From assembly GCA_942492715.1 (NCBI GenBank), contig CALOFW010000012.1:682001-746000 (forward strand): a stretch of DNA of 64,000 nucleotides. The letters run 5' to 3'. Below, piece after piece: positions 17,100-25,768 of this stretch. The translations under genes and the position numbers were made by a program. Each line of letters begins with the position of its first letter. Positions within the stretch are counted from its first letter, which is position 1. The notes beneath the pieces are model-generated. The model made no database searches. It was not told the DNA's origin and saw nothing but the letters and a program-made list of their open reading frames with translations. The stretch is from Sva-07 sp942492715. GTDB taxonomy: Bacteria; Actinomycetota; Acidimicrobiia; Acidimicrobiales; Ilumatobacteraceae.

Positions 17100-18056
17100 T
17101 CAGTACCCGGCGTCCTCGAAGCCCACCAGCCGGATCTCGCTGCGCAGCGCGTACCCGCTCGTCTCCTCGACGCGCTCGCGCACGACACGCATCAGTGCAT
17201 GCACGTCGTCGGCGGAGCCACCGTCGGCGACCTGGATGAAGTTGGCGTGCTTCTCCGAGACATGGGCGGAGCCGAGGCGCACGCCCCGGAGACCGGCAGC
17301 GTCGATCAACGCGCCGGCGCTCACTTCGCCGGGCACCGGGTTGACGAACACCGAACCGGCATTCTGACCACCGGGTTGGTTGGCGCGTCGCCACGAGACG
17401 ATCTCGGCGATCGCCGCCTCCGACGTCGCTCGGTCACCGCGCGCGAGTTGGAGGCGCGCCGAGACGACCACGACGGAGTCGGGGAGTTCGCTGTGGCGAA
17501 ACCCCAACCCGATCTCGGCGGCCGGCACGGTGCGGGCGTCCGTCGCCGTCGCGAGATCGACGACGGTGGCGTCGACGAGCGCCGCCGCCATGTCGGACCC
17601 ATGGCCGCCGGCGTTCATGCGGACGGCGCCGCCGATCGATCCCGGCACACCGACCGCCCACTCGAACCCCGAGAGACCGGCCGCCGCGGTCTTGCGGGCC
17701 ACGACCGGCAGCGCCATGCCGGCGGATGCGGTGACGACGGCGGTGTCGTCGTCGATGTCGAGAACGTCGGCCAAGTCCACCAGGCTCACGGCGATGCCAC
17801 GGAACCCGCTGTCGGCGACGAGCATGTTCGAGCCCCGACCGATCACCAGTACGTCGAGCCGCGAGCGCTGCGCAGCCTCGGCGATCGACACGAGGTCGTC
17901 GACACGACGCGCCCGGACGAACACGTCGGCGGGACCACCGACCCGATACGTGGTCAGCGGGCCGAGCGGAACGTCCCGCTCCGCGATCGGGCCGAGGATC
18001 GCCGCCGCAATGGCGCCGGCGTCGCGATCCGCCCCGCGCTCAGCGACGGCGGGCAT
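17100..18056 (-). CDS. murB: UDP-N-acetylenolpyruvoylglucosamine reductase
   Basis: A 318-residue FAD enzyme that reduces UDP-GlcNAc-enolpyruvate to UDP-MurNAc in the cytoplasm. FAD-binding segments are LGPLTTYRVGGPADVFVRA, VIGRGSNMLVADSGFRGIA and GVPGSIGGAVRMNAGGHGSD. The catalytic serine lies in NAGSVFVNP and the C-terminal acid in KHANFIQVADGGSADDV. It is a type I enzyme. ATG 18056 lies inside the end of murC (17-bp overlap), so the two are translationally linked. The murC-murB-ftsQ order is the standard actinobacterial one. Confidence 0.96.
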   Translation of the reverse strand: MPAVAERGADRDAGAIAAAILGPIAERDVPLGPLTTYRVGGPADVFVRARRVDDLVSIAEAAQRSRLDVLVIGRGSNMLVADSGFRGIAVSLVDLADVLDIDDDTAVVTASAGMALPVVARKTAAAGLSGFEWAVGVPGSIGGAVRMNAGGHGSDMAAALVDATVVDLATATDARTVPAAEIGLGFRHSELPDSVVVVSARLQLARGDRATSEAAIAEIVSWRRANQPGGQNAGSVFVNPVPGEVSAGALIDAAGLRGVRLGSAHVSEKHANFIQVADGGSADDVHALMRVVRERVEETSGYALRSEIRLVGFEDAGY

Positions 18057-19557
18057 CGAGCACCTCACTCGGCAGTGTTGCGATGTCGCCACACCCCATC
18101 GAGATGCAGACGTCACCGGAGCGGACCTCGTCGCGCAGGAAGCGCACGAGGTCGTCACGACGCGGCAGCCAGACCACGCGCTGTTCGGGGTGCGCCTCGG
18201 TCACGGCGTTGACGATCAGCTTGCCCGTCACGCCGGGGATCGGCACGGTGCCCGACGGATAGATGTCGGTGAGGACCACCAGGTCGGCATCGACGAACGC
18301 CCGGTGGTAGTCCTGCCACATCTCCGCGATGCGGTTGTAACGGTTGGGCTGGAACACAGCGATGACACGTTGCCAGCCGTCGCCACTGCTGCGCGCAGCG
18401 GCGATCACGGCGGCGATCTCCGACGGGATGTGTGCGTAGTCGTCGACGAACGTGGCGCCGCCGTCGGTGCCGCGCACGTCGAAGCGCCGTGCGACGCCAC
18501 CGAATCGCGCGAGTGCCGTCCGGATGTCGTCGAAGGGGACGTCGAGTTCGAGTGCCATCGCCACGACCCCGAGGGCGTTGGTGACGTTGTGCAACCCGCG
18601 CAGCGGCAGGGAGACGGCCCCCACGCGTTCGTGGGTGTCGGGACCGGTACGACGTTCGACGACGAACGTGAACGCGCCGGTGCTCGGAGTGACCTCGACC
18701 GCGCGGACATCGCAGTCGGGCGAGAGGCCGTAGGTGCGTGCACCGTGGCGGCGCGCGAGTTCTGCGGCCACGTCGTCGTCGCCGCACACGATCTTCGGGC
18801 CCCGAACCTGGGCGAGATACCGGTCGAAGCCGGCGACGATCCCGTCGAACGACCCGTAGTGGTCGAGGTGGTCGATGTCGACGTTGGTCAGGATCGTGCC
18901 GTACAGCGGCAACTCGAGATGCGTGCCGTCACTCTCGTCGGCCTCGACGACGAGCCATCTCCCTCGGGTCCACTGGGCACCGGTGCCGACGTCGGTGACG
19001 TCACCACCGACGATGAAGCTCGGTCGTTCCCCTGCCTCCGCCAGGACCAACATCAGCATCGACGTGGTGGTGGTCTTGCCGTGCGTCCCGGCGACCGCCA
19101 CGGCATCGGCCTGTGCACAGATCGACGCCAGCATCCCGGCGCGCGACAGGATCGTGACGCCGAGTTCGCGCGCCTCGTCCAGCTCGATGTTGCGCTCCGG
19201 TATCGCCGTGGACGCCGTGACCGCGTCGACACCGTGGACCACCGCTCGATCGTGACCGATTCGGACGTCGACGCCCGCCGCCCGGACCCGTTCGAGGACG
19301 GGATGGTCACGCAGATCGGATCCGGACACGCTGTGCCCCATCTCGGCGAGCGCGATCGCCACGGCGCTCATGCCCGGCCCGCCCACTCCGACGACGTGCA
19401 GACGGTGAGGAATCGCCAGGTCGAGCGGAGCCGCAGGCGGGGCCGCAACGGGGACGGGACGACCGGCGAGTGCGCTGCGCGCCACCGACCACGTCGTGTC
19501 GGCTGATCCGGTGCCGGGCGCGTCGGCCGCAGAGAGAACGGGAACGGGGGAAGTCAC
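18040..19557 (-). CDS. murC: UDP-N-acetylmuramate-L-alanine ligase
   Basis: A 505-residue Mur ligase adding L-Ala to UDP-MurNAc. The nucleotide fold begins RLHVVGVGGPGMSAVAIALA, followed by GHSVSGSDLRDHPVLERV. The ATP loop GTHGKTTTTSMLMLVL is near residue 155. DNVDIDHLDHYGSF-type sequence (LTNVDIDHLDHYGS) and VDDYAHIPSEIAAVI follow, then PNRYNRIAEMWQDYH. The N-terminal 50 residues are low-complexity and exceed the family core. The start GTG 19557 forms a GTGA overlap with the murG stop. An alternative internal start cannot be excluded because the N-terminal extension is poorly conserved. Confidence 0.96.
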   Translation of the reverse strand: MTSPVPVLSAADAPGTGSADTTWSVARSALAGRPVPVAAPPAAPLDLAIPHRLHVVGVGGPGMSAVAIALAEMGHSVSGSDLRDHPVLERVRAAGVDVRIGHDRAVVHGVDAVTASTAIPERNIELDEARELGVTILSRAGMLASICAQADAVAVAGTHGKTTTTSMLMLVLAEAGERPSFIVGGDVTDVGTGAQWTRGRWLVVEADESDGTHLELPLYGTILTNVDIDHLDHYGSFDGIVAGFDRYLAQVRGPKIVCGDDDVAAELARRHGARTYGLSPDCDVRAVEVTPSTGAFTFVVERRTGPDTHERVGAVSLPLRGLHNVTNALGVVAMALELDVPFDDIRTALARFGGVARRFDVRGTDGGATFVDDYAHIPSEIAAVIAAARSSGDGWQRVIAVFQPNRYNRIAEMWQDYHRAFVDADLVVLTDIYPSGTVPIPGVTGKLIVNAVTEAHPEQRVVWLPRRDDLVRFLRDEVRSGDVCISMGCGDIATLPSEVLDARRR

Positions 19558-20663
19558 GATCCCGTCGATGTTACGGCGACGCGCTCGATCAATCCGGCCA
19601 AGGCGCCCGACCTGCTGATCTCGCCTCGGCTCCGGGCCGCGACCGACAGACTCGCCCGACGATCGGCGTCGGAGCGGAGTTCGTCGATGATGCCGGGGAG
19701 ACCCGAGAGGTCGGATTCGGGGAGCAGGACCGCCCCACCGACCTCGCTCAACCACCGGACGTTGTCGGTCTGGTGGTCGTCGGCGGAGGCCGCCCAGGGC
19801 ACGAGGATGGCCGGCGTCCCCGTCACGGCGACCTCGTGAACCGTGCTGGCACCGCCCCTCCCGATCAGCAGGTCACAGGCGGCGTACACCGATGGCATGT
19901 CGGATTCGTAGTCGACGACCTGGTGGAGCACCCCGGGCCCCATCACCGCGACCGAGTCGGCGAAACGCTCCCCCGCGACCTGACGCACGGCCAGGTCGTC
20001 GTCGTCACGATGCGTGGAGAGGTAGTCGGCGATCGCCTGGTTCAGGACTCCGGAGCCGAGCGAGCCGCCCATCACCGCGATCATGAATCGGTCGTCGGGC
20101 ACACCGAGGCGCCGCCGCGCCGCGACGCGGTGCTCGGGGCTGCGATCGACGTCGAGTACGACCTGGCGCACGGGTGCCCCGGTGAGTTCGGCGCGGGGCA
20201 GCGACGAGTTCTCGAAGGCGACGGCGCAGGCCGCAGCCCGACGGGCTGCGAGCCGGCTCGCCCGGCCTGGCGTGCGGTCGTAGGAGACCACGACCACCGG
20301 GATGCCCAGCCGACCGGCGGCGAACACGGCGGGCATGCTGGCGTATCCGCCGACCGAGACCACGACGGCAGGTGACCAGGCCCTCAACAGGGTCCTGGCC
20401 TCCCGCGTACTGCGGAGCATCTTGGGGACGAAGCCGAGGTTCCGCCGCGTGAGGCGACGCTGGAACCCGATGACGTCGAGGAACGTGCTCGGATACGGCG
20501 TGTCGGGGAGCAGGCGGGTCTCGATCCCCCGCTGAGCGCCGACGTAGCGGATGCTGGTGGGATCGTGACCGGCGGCGACGAGCGCGTCCGCGACGGCCAG
20601 TGCCGGCAGGACGTGCCCCGACGTGCCGCCGCCCGTGACGACTGCGAACGCGTCGGCGCTCAC
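19554..20663 (-). CDS. murG: Lipid II synthase MurG (GlcNAc transferase)
   Basis: A 369-residue GT28 enzyme transferring GlcNAc to lipid I on the inner face of the membrane. The N-terminal loop AVVTGGGTSGHVLPALAVA is intact, as are SVGGYASMPAVFAAGRLGIP and the C-terminal nucleotide-sugar segment LLIGRGGASTVHEVAVTGTP. Where most MurG proteins have an EQN-containing loop before PG, this one reads VVVVSYDRTPGRASRLA. MGGSLGSG replaces the usual GGSLGA loop. These are lineage-like substitutions and the enzyme is probably active. GTG 20663 overlaps the ftsW stop by four bases. Confidence 0.94.
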   Translation of the reverse strand: MSADAFAVVTGGGTSGHVLPALAVADALVAAGHDPTSIRYVGAQRGIETRLLPDTPYPSTFLDVIGFQRRLTRRNLGFVPKMLRSTREARTLLRAWSPAVVVSVGGYASMPAVFAAGRLGIPVVVVSYDRTPGRASRLAARRAAACAVAFENSSLPRAELTGAPVRQVVLDVDRSPEHRVAARRRLGVPDDRFMIAVMGGSLGSGVLNQAIADYLSTHRDDDDLAVRQVAGERFADSVAVMGPGVLHQVVDYESDMPSVYAACDLLIGRGGASTVHEVAVTGTPAILVPWAASADDHQTDNVRWLSEVGGAVLLPESDLSGLPGIIDELRSDADRRASLSVAARSRGEISRSGALAGLIERVAVTSTGS

Positions 20664-21931
20664 GTCGAGTTGACGCGGCGGGCGACGCTGAGCAGCAGGC
20701 CCGCAGCGAGCATGCTGACGAACAACGAACTGCCCCCGGCCGAGAAGAACGGCAGCGTGAGGCCGGTGACCGGCATCAGTCCGGTCACGCCGCCGAGGTT
20801 GACGATCGCCTGGACACCGAACCATGCCGCGAGCCCGCCCGCCAGCAGCATCCCGAAACGATCCGGAGCGGCCAGGGCGGTCTGGACGCCGAGACCGACG
20901 AGCATCACGAAACCGCCGATCACGGCGACCGTGCCGATCAGCCCGAGCTCGTCGGCGATCACGGCGAAGATGAAGTCGCTGTGCGCGTACGGCAGGTAGC
21001 CGAGTTTGCCGTTGCTGCCACCGATGCCCGAGCCGGTGATCCCACCGGAGGCCATGCTCAGGAATCCCTGGTAGGTCTGGTAGGCGAGGTGGTCCTTCTC
21101 CTCGGTGACGTTCATGAAGGCGGTGAAGCGGTCCAGCCGCCTCGGGCTGGACACGACGAACAGCAGCGCGGCTCCGGCCGCTCCGGCGACCATGACCGCC
21201 AGCGGCGTCGCCGGAACTCCGGCGATCCACGCGACACTGAAGACGATCGCTCCGAGCACCACCGCCGAGCCGAGGTCGCCCTGCACCAGACACAGGCCGG
21301 CACCGCCGGCGGCGAGGACACCGATGGGCAGCAGGGTGCGGCGGCGGTCCCCCAGGTCCTCCTGTCGGCGGACGAGGAGATCGGCCGCCAGCAGCACGAC
21401 CGCGAGCTTGAGGAACTCCGACGGCTGCACGCTCAGTGGCCCCATCCGGATCCACGACTGCGCACCGTTGACGTTGGCACCGATCCCCGGCGCGAACGGC
21501 GCGGCCATCGCGGCCGCAGCGAGCACCCCGAGCGGGAGGATCACTCGGCGCCACGATCGGTAGTCGATCTTGACGCAGATGATCAGGCCGATCGTGCCGA
21601 GGACCGCCCACATCGCCTGCTTGCCGAAGACCCGGTAGGGCGAGTGGCCGAGATTCGCCTCGGTCACCGCGGACGCGGAGAGCACCATCACCAGGCCGAG
21701 CATCACGAGCACGGCCACCACGCCGGCGATCGCATAGAACGTGCCCGGCGGTGGGCCGAGCACGGGTCGGACCCGCGGTGCCGACGCAGGGCGCCGAGGA
21801 GCCGAACGAACCAACGCTGGACGTCGCGCCGGCACGGCGGCGCGTGCGCGAGCCGGCTTCGCTGCGTCGGTGCCGTGCAGGCGCTCGAGCGCGGCCCGCC
21901 GGCGGTCGGCCACGGTCAGGGTGCTGGTCAT
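20660..21931 (-). CDS. ftsW: Peptidoglycan glycosyltransferase FtsW (SEDS family)
   Basis: A 423-residue polytopic SEDS protein that polymerises septal glycan with its partner FtsI. About ten hydrophobic segments follow a basic 75-residue cytoplasmic N-terminus (RRRAALERLHGT, RSAPRRPASAPR). Key features are VQPSEFLKLAVVLLAADLL, GDLGSAVVLGAIVFSVAW, the extracellular loop with YQTYQGFLSMASGGITGSG, and YAHSDFIFAVIADELGLIG. The C-terminal pore motif is PFFSAGGSSLFVSMLAAGL. The usual Glu-Glu after FIFAVI is Asp-Glu here. ATG 21931 overlaps the murD stop by four bases. FtsW rather than RodA is assigned from the cluster context. Confidence 0.96.
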   Translation of the reverse strand: MTSTLTVADRRRAALERLHGTDAAKPARARAAVPARRPALVRSAPRRPASAPRVRPVLGPPPGTFYAIAGVVAVLVMLGLVMVLSASAVTEANLGHSPYRVFGKQAMWAVLGTIGLIICVKIDYRSWRRVILPLGVLAAAAMAAPFAPGIGANVNGAQSWIRMGPLSVQPSEFLKLAVVLLAADLLVRRQEDLGDRRRTLLPIGVLAAGGAGLCLVQGDLGSAVVLGAIVFSVAWIAGVPATPLAVMVAGAAGAALLFVVSSPRRLDRFTAFMNVTEEKDHLAYQTYQGFLSMASGGITGSGIGGSNGKLGYLPYAHSDFIFAVIADELGLIGTVAVIGGFVMLVGLGVQTALAAPDRFGMLLAGGLAAWFGVQAIVNLGGVTGLMPVTGLTLPFFSAGGSSLFVSMLAAGLLLSVARRVNST

Positions 21932-23271
21932 GACGTCTCCCGTGTTTCGTGTGTTGCTCGAACGAGGCTGCGGAAGTGCTCCCCGCGATGTTCGAAGCCC
22001 TGGTACTGGTCGAAGCTGGCGCATCCCGGCGACAGCAGGACCGTGCTCCCCTCGGTGGCGATGCGGGCGGCGAGTTCCACGGCGTCGGCCATGTCGGCGA
22101 CCACCTCGCGCCGAGCAACGCCGTCGAAGGCCGCGACGATCGCCGGAGCGGTGGCGCCGAGCGCGATCACGGCGTCGACGTGGTCGGGCGTGGCTGCCAT
22201 CGGCGACAGGTCGACCTTCTTGTCGTAGCCACCGGCGATCAGCACCACCCGCTCGAACGAGCGGATCGCTGCCGCGGCAGCATGGGGCGTGGTGGCCTTC
22301 GAGTCGTTGAACCACGCCACGCCGCCCCATGTGCCGACGTGCTCGAGCCGGTGCGGCGGTCCGGTGAAGCGCGCGAGCGCGGCGCCGACGGCGTCGGTGT
22401 CGGCGAGACCGGTCTCGAGCACGAGTGCGGCGGCTGCGAGCGCGTTCGTGACGTCGTGGGGCAGGCTCCGCTTCATCGATGCGACCGGAGCGATCGCTCC
22501 ACCGGGACCGTGCAGGGCCCCGTCGATCACGCAGTAGTCGGCGTCGGTGGCGCCGAAGGTGATCCGGCGGCCGGGAGCGTTGCGCAGTCGTCGCATCACC
22601 ACGGCGTCGTCGACGAACCCGATCGCCACGTCGTCGGCACGCTGGTTCGCGAAGACCTGCGCCTTGGCGGCCTCGTAGCTGTCCATCGACCGGTGCCAGT
22701 TCAGGTGGTCGGGTGCGAGGTTGAGCCATGCGGCACCCTCGGCCCGGAAGGTCGGGGTCCAGTTGAGCCGGAAGCTGGTGGCCTCGACGACGAACGCATC
22801 GAGGTCGAGGTCGATCGCGTCGACGAGCGGTGTGTCGGTGTTCCCGGCGTCGATCGTGCGGAGCCCGGCGGCTCGGAGCATCTCGACGACGAGCAGCGTC
22901 GTGGTGGTCTTGCCGTCGGTCCCCGTGATCGCCAGCATCGGGCGGGGTCCGCCGGGTCGCTCCTGCTCCCACCGGTGGGCCAGTTCGATCTCGGACACGA
23001 GGGGGACGTCGAGTGCGAGGGCGGTGGCGACGACCGGGTGCGTCTCGGGCACACCGGGCGCCGGGCTGACGAGGTCACAGGCCCGTACGAGCCGCTCGAG
23101 GTCGGCGCCTTCCGGACGTTCGACGATCTCGGCGTCGAGGAACGACGCCGCCGCTCGGCGTGCGTCGGTCACCTCGTCGTCGGCGACCAGTACCTCGTAG
23201 CCGCGACTCCGGAGTGCCCGAGCGGTCGACTCGCCGGCGACAGCGAGTCCGTAGACCAGCGCACGACTCAC
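21928..23271 (-). CDS. murD: UDP-N-acetylmuramoylalanine-D-glutamate ligase
   Basis: A 447-residue Mur ligase adding D-Glu. The UDP-binding N-terminal fold begins ALVYGLAVAGESTARALRSR. ATP binding follows with LAITGTDGKTTTTLLVVEML, then NTDTPLVDAI, FVVEATSFRLNWTPTFRAEG, LNLAPDHLNWHRSMDSYEAA, HRLEHVGTWGGVAWFNDSKA, and LIAGGYDKKVDL near the end. The family consensus E-x-S-S-F-Q-L reads E-A-T-S-F-R-L here. GTG 23271 overlaps the mraY stop by four bases. It sits between mraY and ftsW as in most dcw clusters. Confidence 0.96.
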   Translation of the reverse strand: MSRALVYGLAVAGESTARALRSRGYEVLVADDEVTDARRAAASFLDAEIVERPEGADLERLVRACDLVSPAPGVPETHPVVATALALDVPLVSEIELAHRWEQERPGGPRPMLAITGTDGKTTTTLLVVEMLRAAGLRTIDAGNTDTPLVDAIDLDLDAFVVEATSFRLNWTPTFRAEGAAWLNLAPDHLNWHRSMDSYEAAKAQVFANQRADDVAIGFVDDAVVMRRLRNAPGRRITFGATDADYCVIDGALHGPGGAIAPVASMKRSLPHDVTNALAAAALVLETGLADTDAVGAALARFTGPPHRLEHVGTWGGVAWFNDSKATTPHAAAAAIRSFERVVLIAGGYDKKVDLSPMAATPDHVDAVIALGATAPAIVAAFDGVARREVVADMADAVELAARIATEGSTVLLSPGCASFDQYQGFEHRGEHFRSLVRATHETRETS

Positions 23272-24320
23272 GACAGACCTGCGCTGATCTCGGTGAAGTC
23301 GCCGATGAAGATTGCGAGGGCAGTTGCCACACAGATCGCCGAGATCAACCAGAAGCGGATGATCACGGTGGTCTCGGGCCAACCGATCAGCTCGAAGTGG
23401 TGGTGGATCGGCGACATGCGGAAGAGGCGCTTCTTCCGACCCGAGGCCTTGAAGACCCCCATCTGGACGGCGACCGATCCGGCCTCGATCACGTTGATGC
23501 CACAGATCAGGATCAGCAGCAGCGTGGTGTTGAGGGTGAGTGCGCAGAAGGCCAGCGCCGAGCCGATCGCCAGCGCGCCCACGTCGCCCATGAAGATCCG
23601 TGCGGGTGCAGCGTTCCACCACAGGAAGCCGAGACACCCGCCTGCGAACGCAGCGGCGAACACACCCATGTCCAACGGGTTGACGACCGTGCTGTAGATG
23701 TCGGGATTGCGGAACGCCCAGTAGGCGATGATCGTGAACGCGCCGAATCCCATCAACGCCGATCCCGATGCCAATCCGTCGAGTCCGTCGGTGACGTTGA
23801 CGGCGTTGGTCGTCGCCCAGATGATCATGCCCGCCCACACGACCCAGACCGCGGTGGGCACCTCGAGCCCGACGGCGCCCCGGGTGACGTTGATCGTCTC
23901 GGAGATCCCCGTGCCGACGACGAGCCACCAGGCCATCAGCACGCTGGCGAGCATCGTGATGTAGTTCTTCTGCTTCCAGAAGATGCCGCGGTTGTGACGC
24001 TTGCGGACCTTGATGAAGTCGTCGAAGAAGCCCATCAGGGCCATGAACAGCACCCCGACCCACACGATCATGGTCTGGTCGGAGAACACGAGCCCCCGTC
24101 GGAGGTGGGCGATGATCCAGCCGATGAACGCCGAGGCGACGATCGCGATGCCGCCCATCGTCGGCGTGCCCTGCTTGACCATGTGGTGCTCGGGACCGTG
24201 GTCCTCCTTGCCCAGGATCGGCTGGCCCTGCCCGCGTTGACGGAAGAACGCGATCAGCCATCGGGTGCCGAACAGCGAGACGAGCATCGCGCTCGCTCCC
24301 GCGAGCATGATCGCGATCAC
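23268..24320 (-). CDS. mraY: Phospho-MurNAc-pentapeptide transferase
   Basis: A 350-residue polytopic enzyme making lipid I from UDP-MurNAc-pentapeptide and undecaprenyl phosphate. Characteristic parts are GQPILGKEDHGPEHHMVKQG with TPTMGGIAIV, LMGFFDDFIKVRKRHNRG with the aspartate pair, TNAVNVTDGLDGLASGSALM, and KKRLFRMSPIHHHFELIGWP with the histidine cluster. The start GTG 24320 overlaps the murE stop by four bases. In most bacteria murF separates murE from mraY; here nothing does. Confidence 0.97.
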   Translation of the reverse strand: MIAIMLAGASAMLVSLFGTRWLIAFFRQRGQGQPILGKEDHGPEHHMVKQGTPTMGGIAIVASAFIGWIIAHLRRGLVFSDQTMIVWVGVLFMALMGFFDDFIKVRKRHNRGIFWKQKNYITMLASVLMAWWLVVGTGISETINVTRGAVGLEVPTAVWVVWAGMIIWATTNAVNVTDGLDGLASGSALMGFGAFTIIAYWAFRNPDIYSTVVNPLDMGVFAAAFAGGCLGFLWWNAAPARIFMGDVGALAIGSALAFCALTLNTTLLLILICGINVIEAGSVAVQMGVFKASGRKKRLFRMSPIHHHFELIGWPETTVIIRFWLISAICVATALAIFIGDFTEISAGLS

Positions 24321-25768
24321 GAGAGCGTCTCCAGGATCTCGCGCGCGACGCGCCGGTCGTCGAACTCGATCGTGTGGTCGGCGAATTCCTGCGTCGCTTC
24401 GTGACCCTTCCCGGCGATCACCACGACGTCTCCCGGCGTCGCGTCCGCGAGGGCGGTGCTGATCGCGGCGCGGCGGTCTGGATCGGTCACGACCCGGGCA
24501 CGGTAGTCGTCCTCGACGCCGGCCACGATGTCACCGATGATCTCCTCAGGCGACTCGCCGCGGGGGTTGTCGGAGGTGATGATCACCCGATCGGCAAGGC
24601 GTGCGGCGAGACGTCCCATCTCGGGTCGCTTGGGCCGGTCGCGCTCGCCGCCGCAGCCGAAGACCACGACGACCGTGCCGCCTTCGGCGGCGACCGCCCG
24701 CGCCGAACCGAGGATCTCGGCGAGCCCGTCGGGCGTGTGCGCATAGTCGACGACCACCGTCACACCGCGGCGTTCCGACTCGGGTGTGCTGACCACCTCG
24801 AACCGTCCGGACACTGCGGCGAGCGAACGGAGGCCGCCGGCGGCGACGTCCGGCTCGATGCCGAGTTCGACCGCGGTGGTCAGAGCGATCAGCGAGTTCG
24901 CCACGTTGAACCGACCGCCGATCGGCACGTCGACGTCGATCGAATGCCACCGGTATCGGTGCGCGGACGCCGTCACCTCGACATCGGTGAGCTGATCCTG
25001 CGAGACCGTCACGATCCGGAAGTCGTCCGCAGCCACCGAATCGGCGAGCAGGCGGCCGTGGGGATCGTCGACGTTGATCACCCCGAGCGGTGAGAACGCG
25101 GGATCGAACAGCCTCGCCTTCGCACGGAAGTACTCCTCCTGCGAACCGTGGAGGTCGAGATGGTCGCGCCCGAGGTTGGTGAACACGACCGCGTCGAACT
25201 CGGTGCCGTCGGCGCGGTGCAGTGCCAGCGCATGCGAGGACACCTCGAGCACGGCGGCGCGCATCCCGTCGTCGACGAAGCCTCGCAGCGTCCGCTGGAG
25301 ATCCGGCGCTTCCGGCGTCGTGCGGGGACCGTGCAACGTGCCCACCACCCCGGTGGGCATCCCGGCAGCCGTGAAGATCGCCTCGAGCAGTTGCGCGGTG
25401 GTGGTCTTGCCGTTGGTGCCCGTGATCCCGACCGTGGTCAGCGCGCGGCTGGGATGGCCGTAGAGCGACGCAGCGATCGGTCCGGCTCGCAGCCGCGTGT
25501 CGTCGACGACGATCTGCGGCGTCGCACCCAACCCGTCGAGCGCGTGGTCGCACACGATGGCGACCGCTCCGGCCTCGATCGCTCGCGCGGCGAAGTCGTG
25601 ACCGTCGAACGAAGCTCCCGGATAACACACGTACACGGAGCCCGGTGACACCTGGCGCGAGTCGTGGACCACGTCGGTGACAGCGAGACCGCCGGCGAGC
25701 AACTCGCCGATCCGCTGGAGTCCGGACGGGTCGAGATCGGGGGCCGCCACCTGGTCAGGCGCCTTCAC
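24317..25768 (-). CDS. murE: UDP-MurNAc-tripeptide synthetase MurE (meso-diaminopimelate type)
   Basis: A 483-residue Mur ligase adding the third stem-peptide residue. The N-terminal domain contains DSRQVSPGSVYVCYPG. The ATP loop is VGITGTNGKTTTAQLLEAIF, followed by TNLGRDHLDLHGSQEEYFRA and VDYAHTPDGLAEILGSAR. The substrate-selecting motif reads TSDNPRGESPEEI; DNPR is diagnostic of meso-diaminopimelate, so a DAP-type wall is predicted. It overlaps the ftsI end by 14 bp and mraY by four bases. The C-terminal GKGHE motif is intact. Confidence 0.96.
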   Translation of the reverse strand: MKAPDQVAAPDLDPSGLQRIGELLAGGLAVTDVVHDSRQVSPGSVYVCYPGASFDGHDFAARAIEAGAVAIVCDHALDGLGATPQIVVDDTRLRAGPIAASLYGHPSRALTTVGITGTNGKTTTAQLLEAIFTAAGMPTGVVGTLHGPRTTPEAPDLQRTLRGFVDDGMRAAVLEVSSHALALHRADGTEFDAVVFTNLGRDHLDLHGSQEEYFRAKARLFDPAFSPLGVINVDDPHGRLLADSVAADDFRIVTVSQDQLTDVEVTASAHRYRWHSIDVDVPIGGRFNVANSLIALTTAVELGIEPDVAAGGLRSLAAVSGRFEVVSTPESERRGVTVVVDYAHTPDGLAEILGSARAVAAEGGTVVVVFGCGGERDRPKRPEMGRLAARLADRVIITSDNPRGESPEEIIGDIVAGVEDDYRARVVTDPDRRAAISTALADATPGDVVVIAGKGHEATQEFADHTIEFDDRRVAREILETLS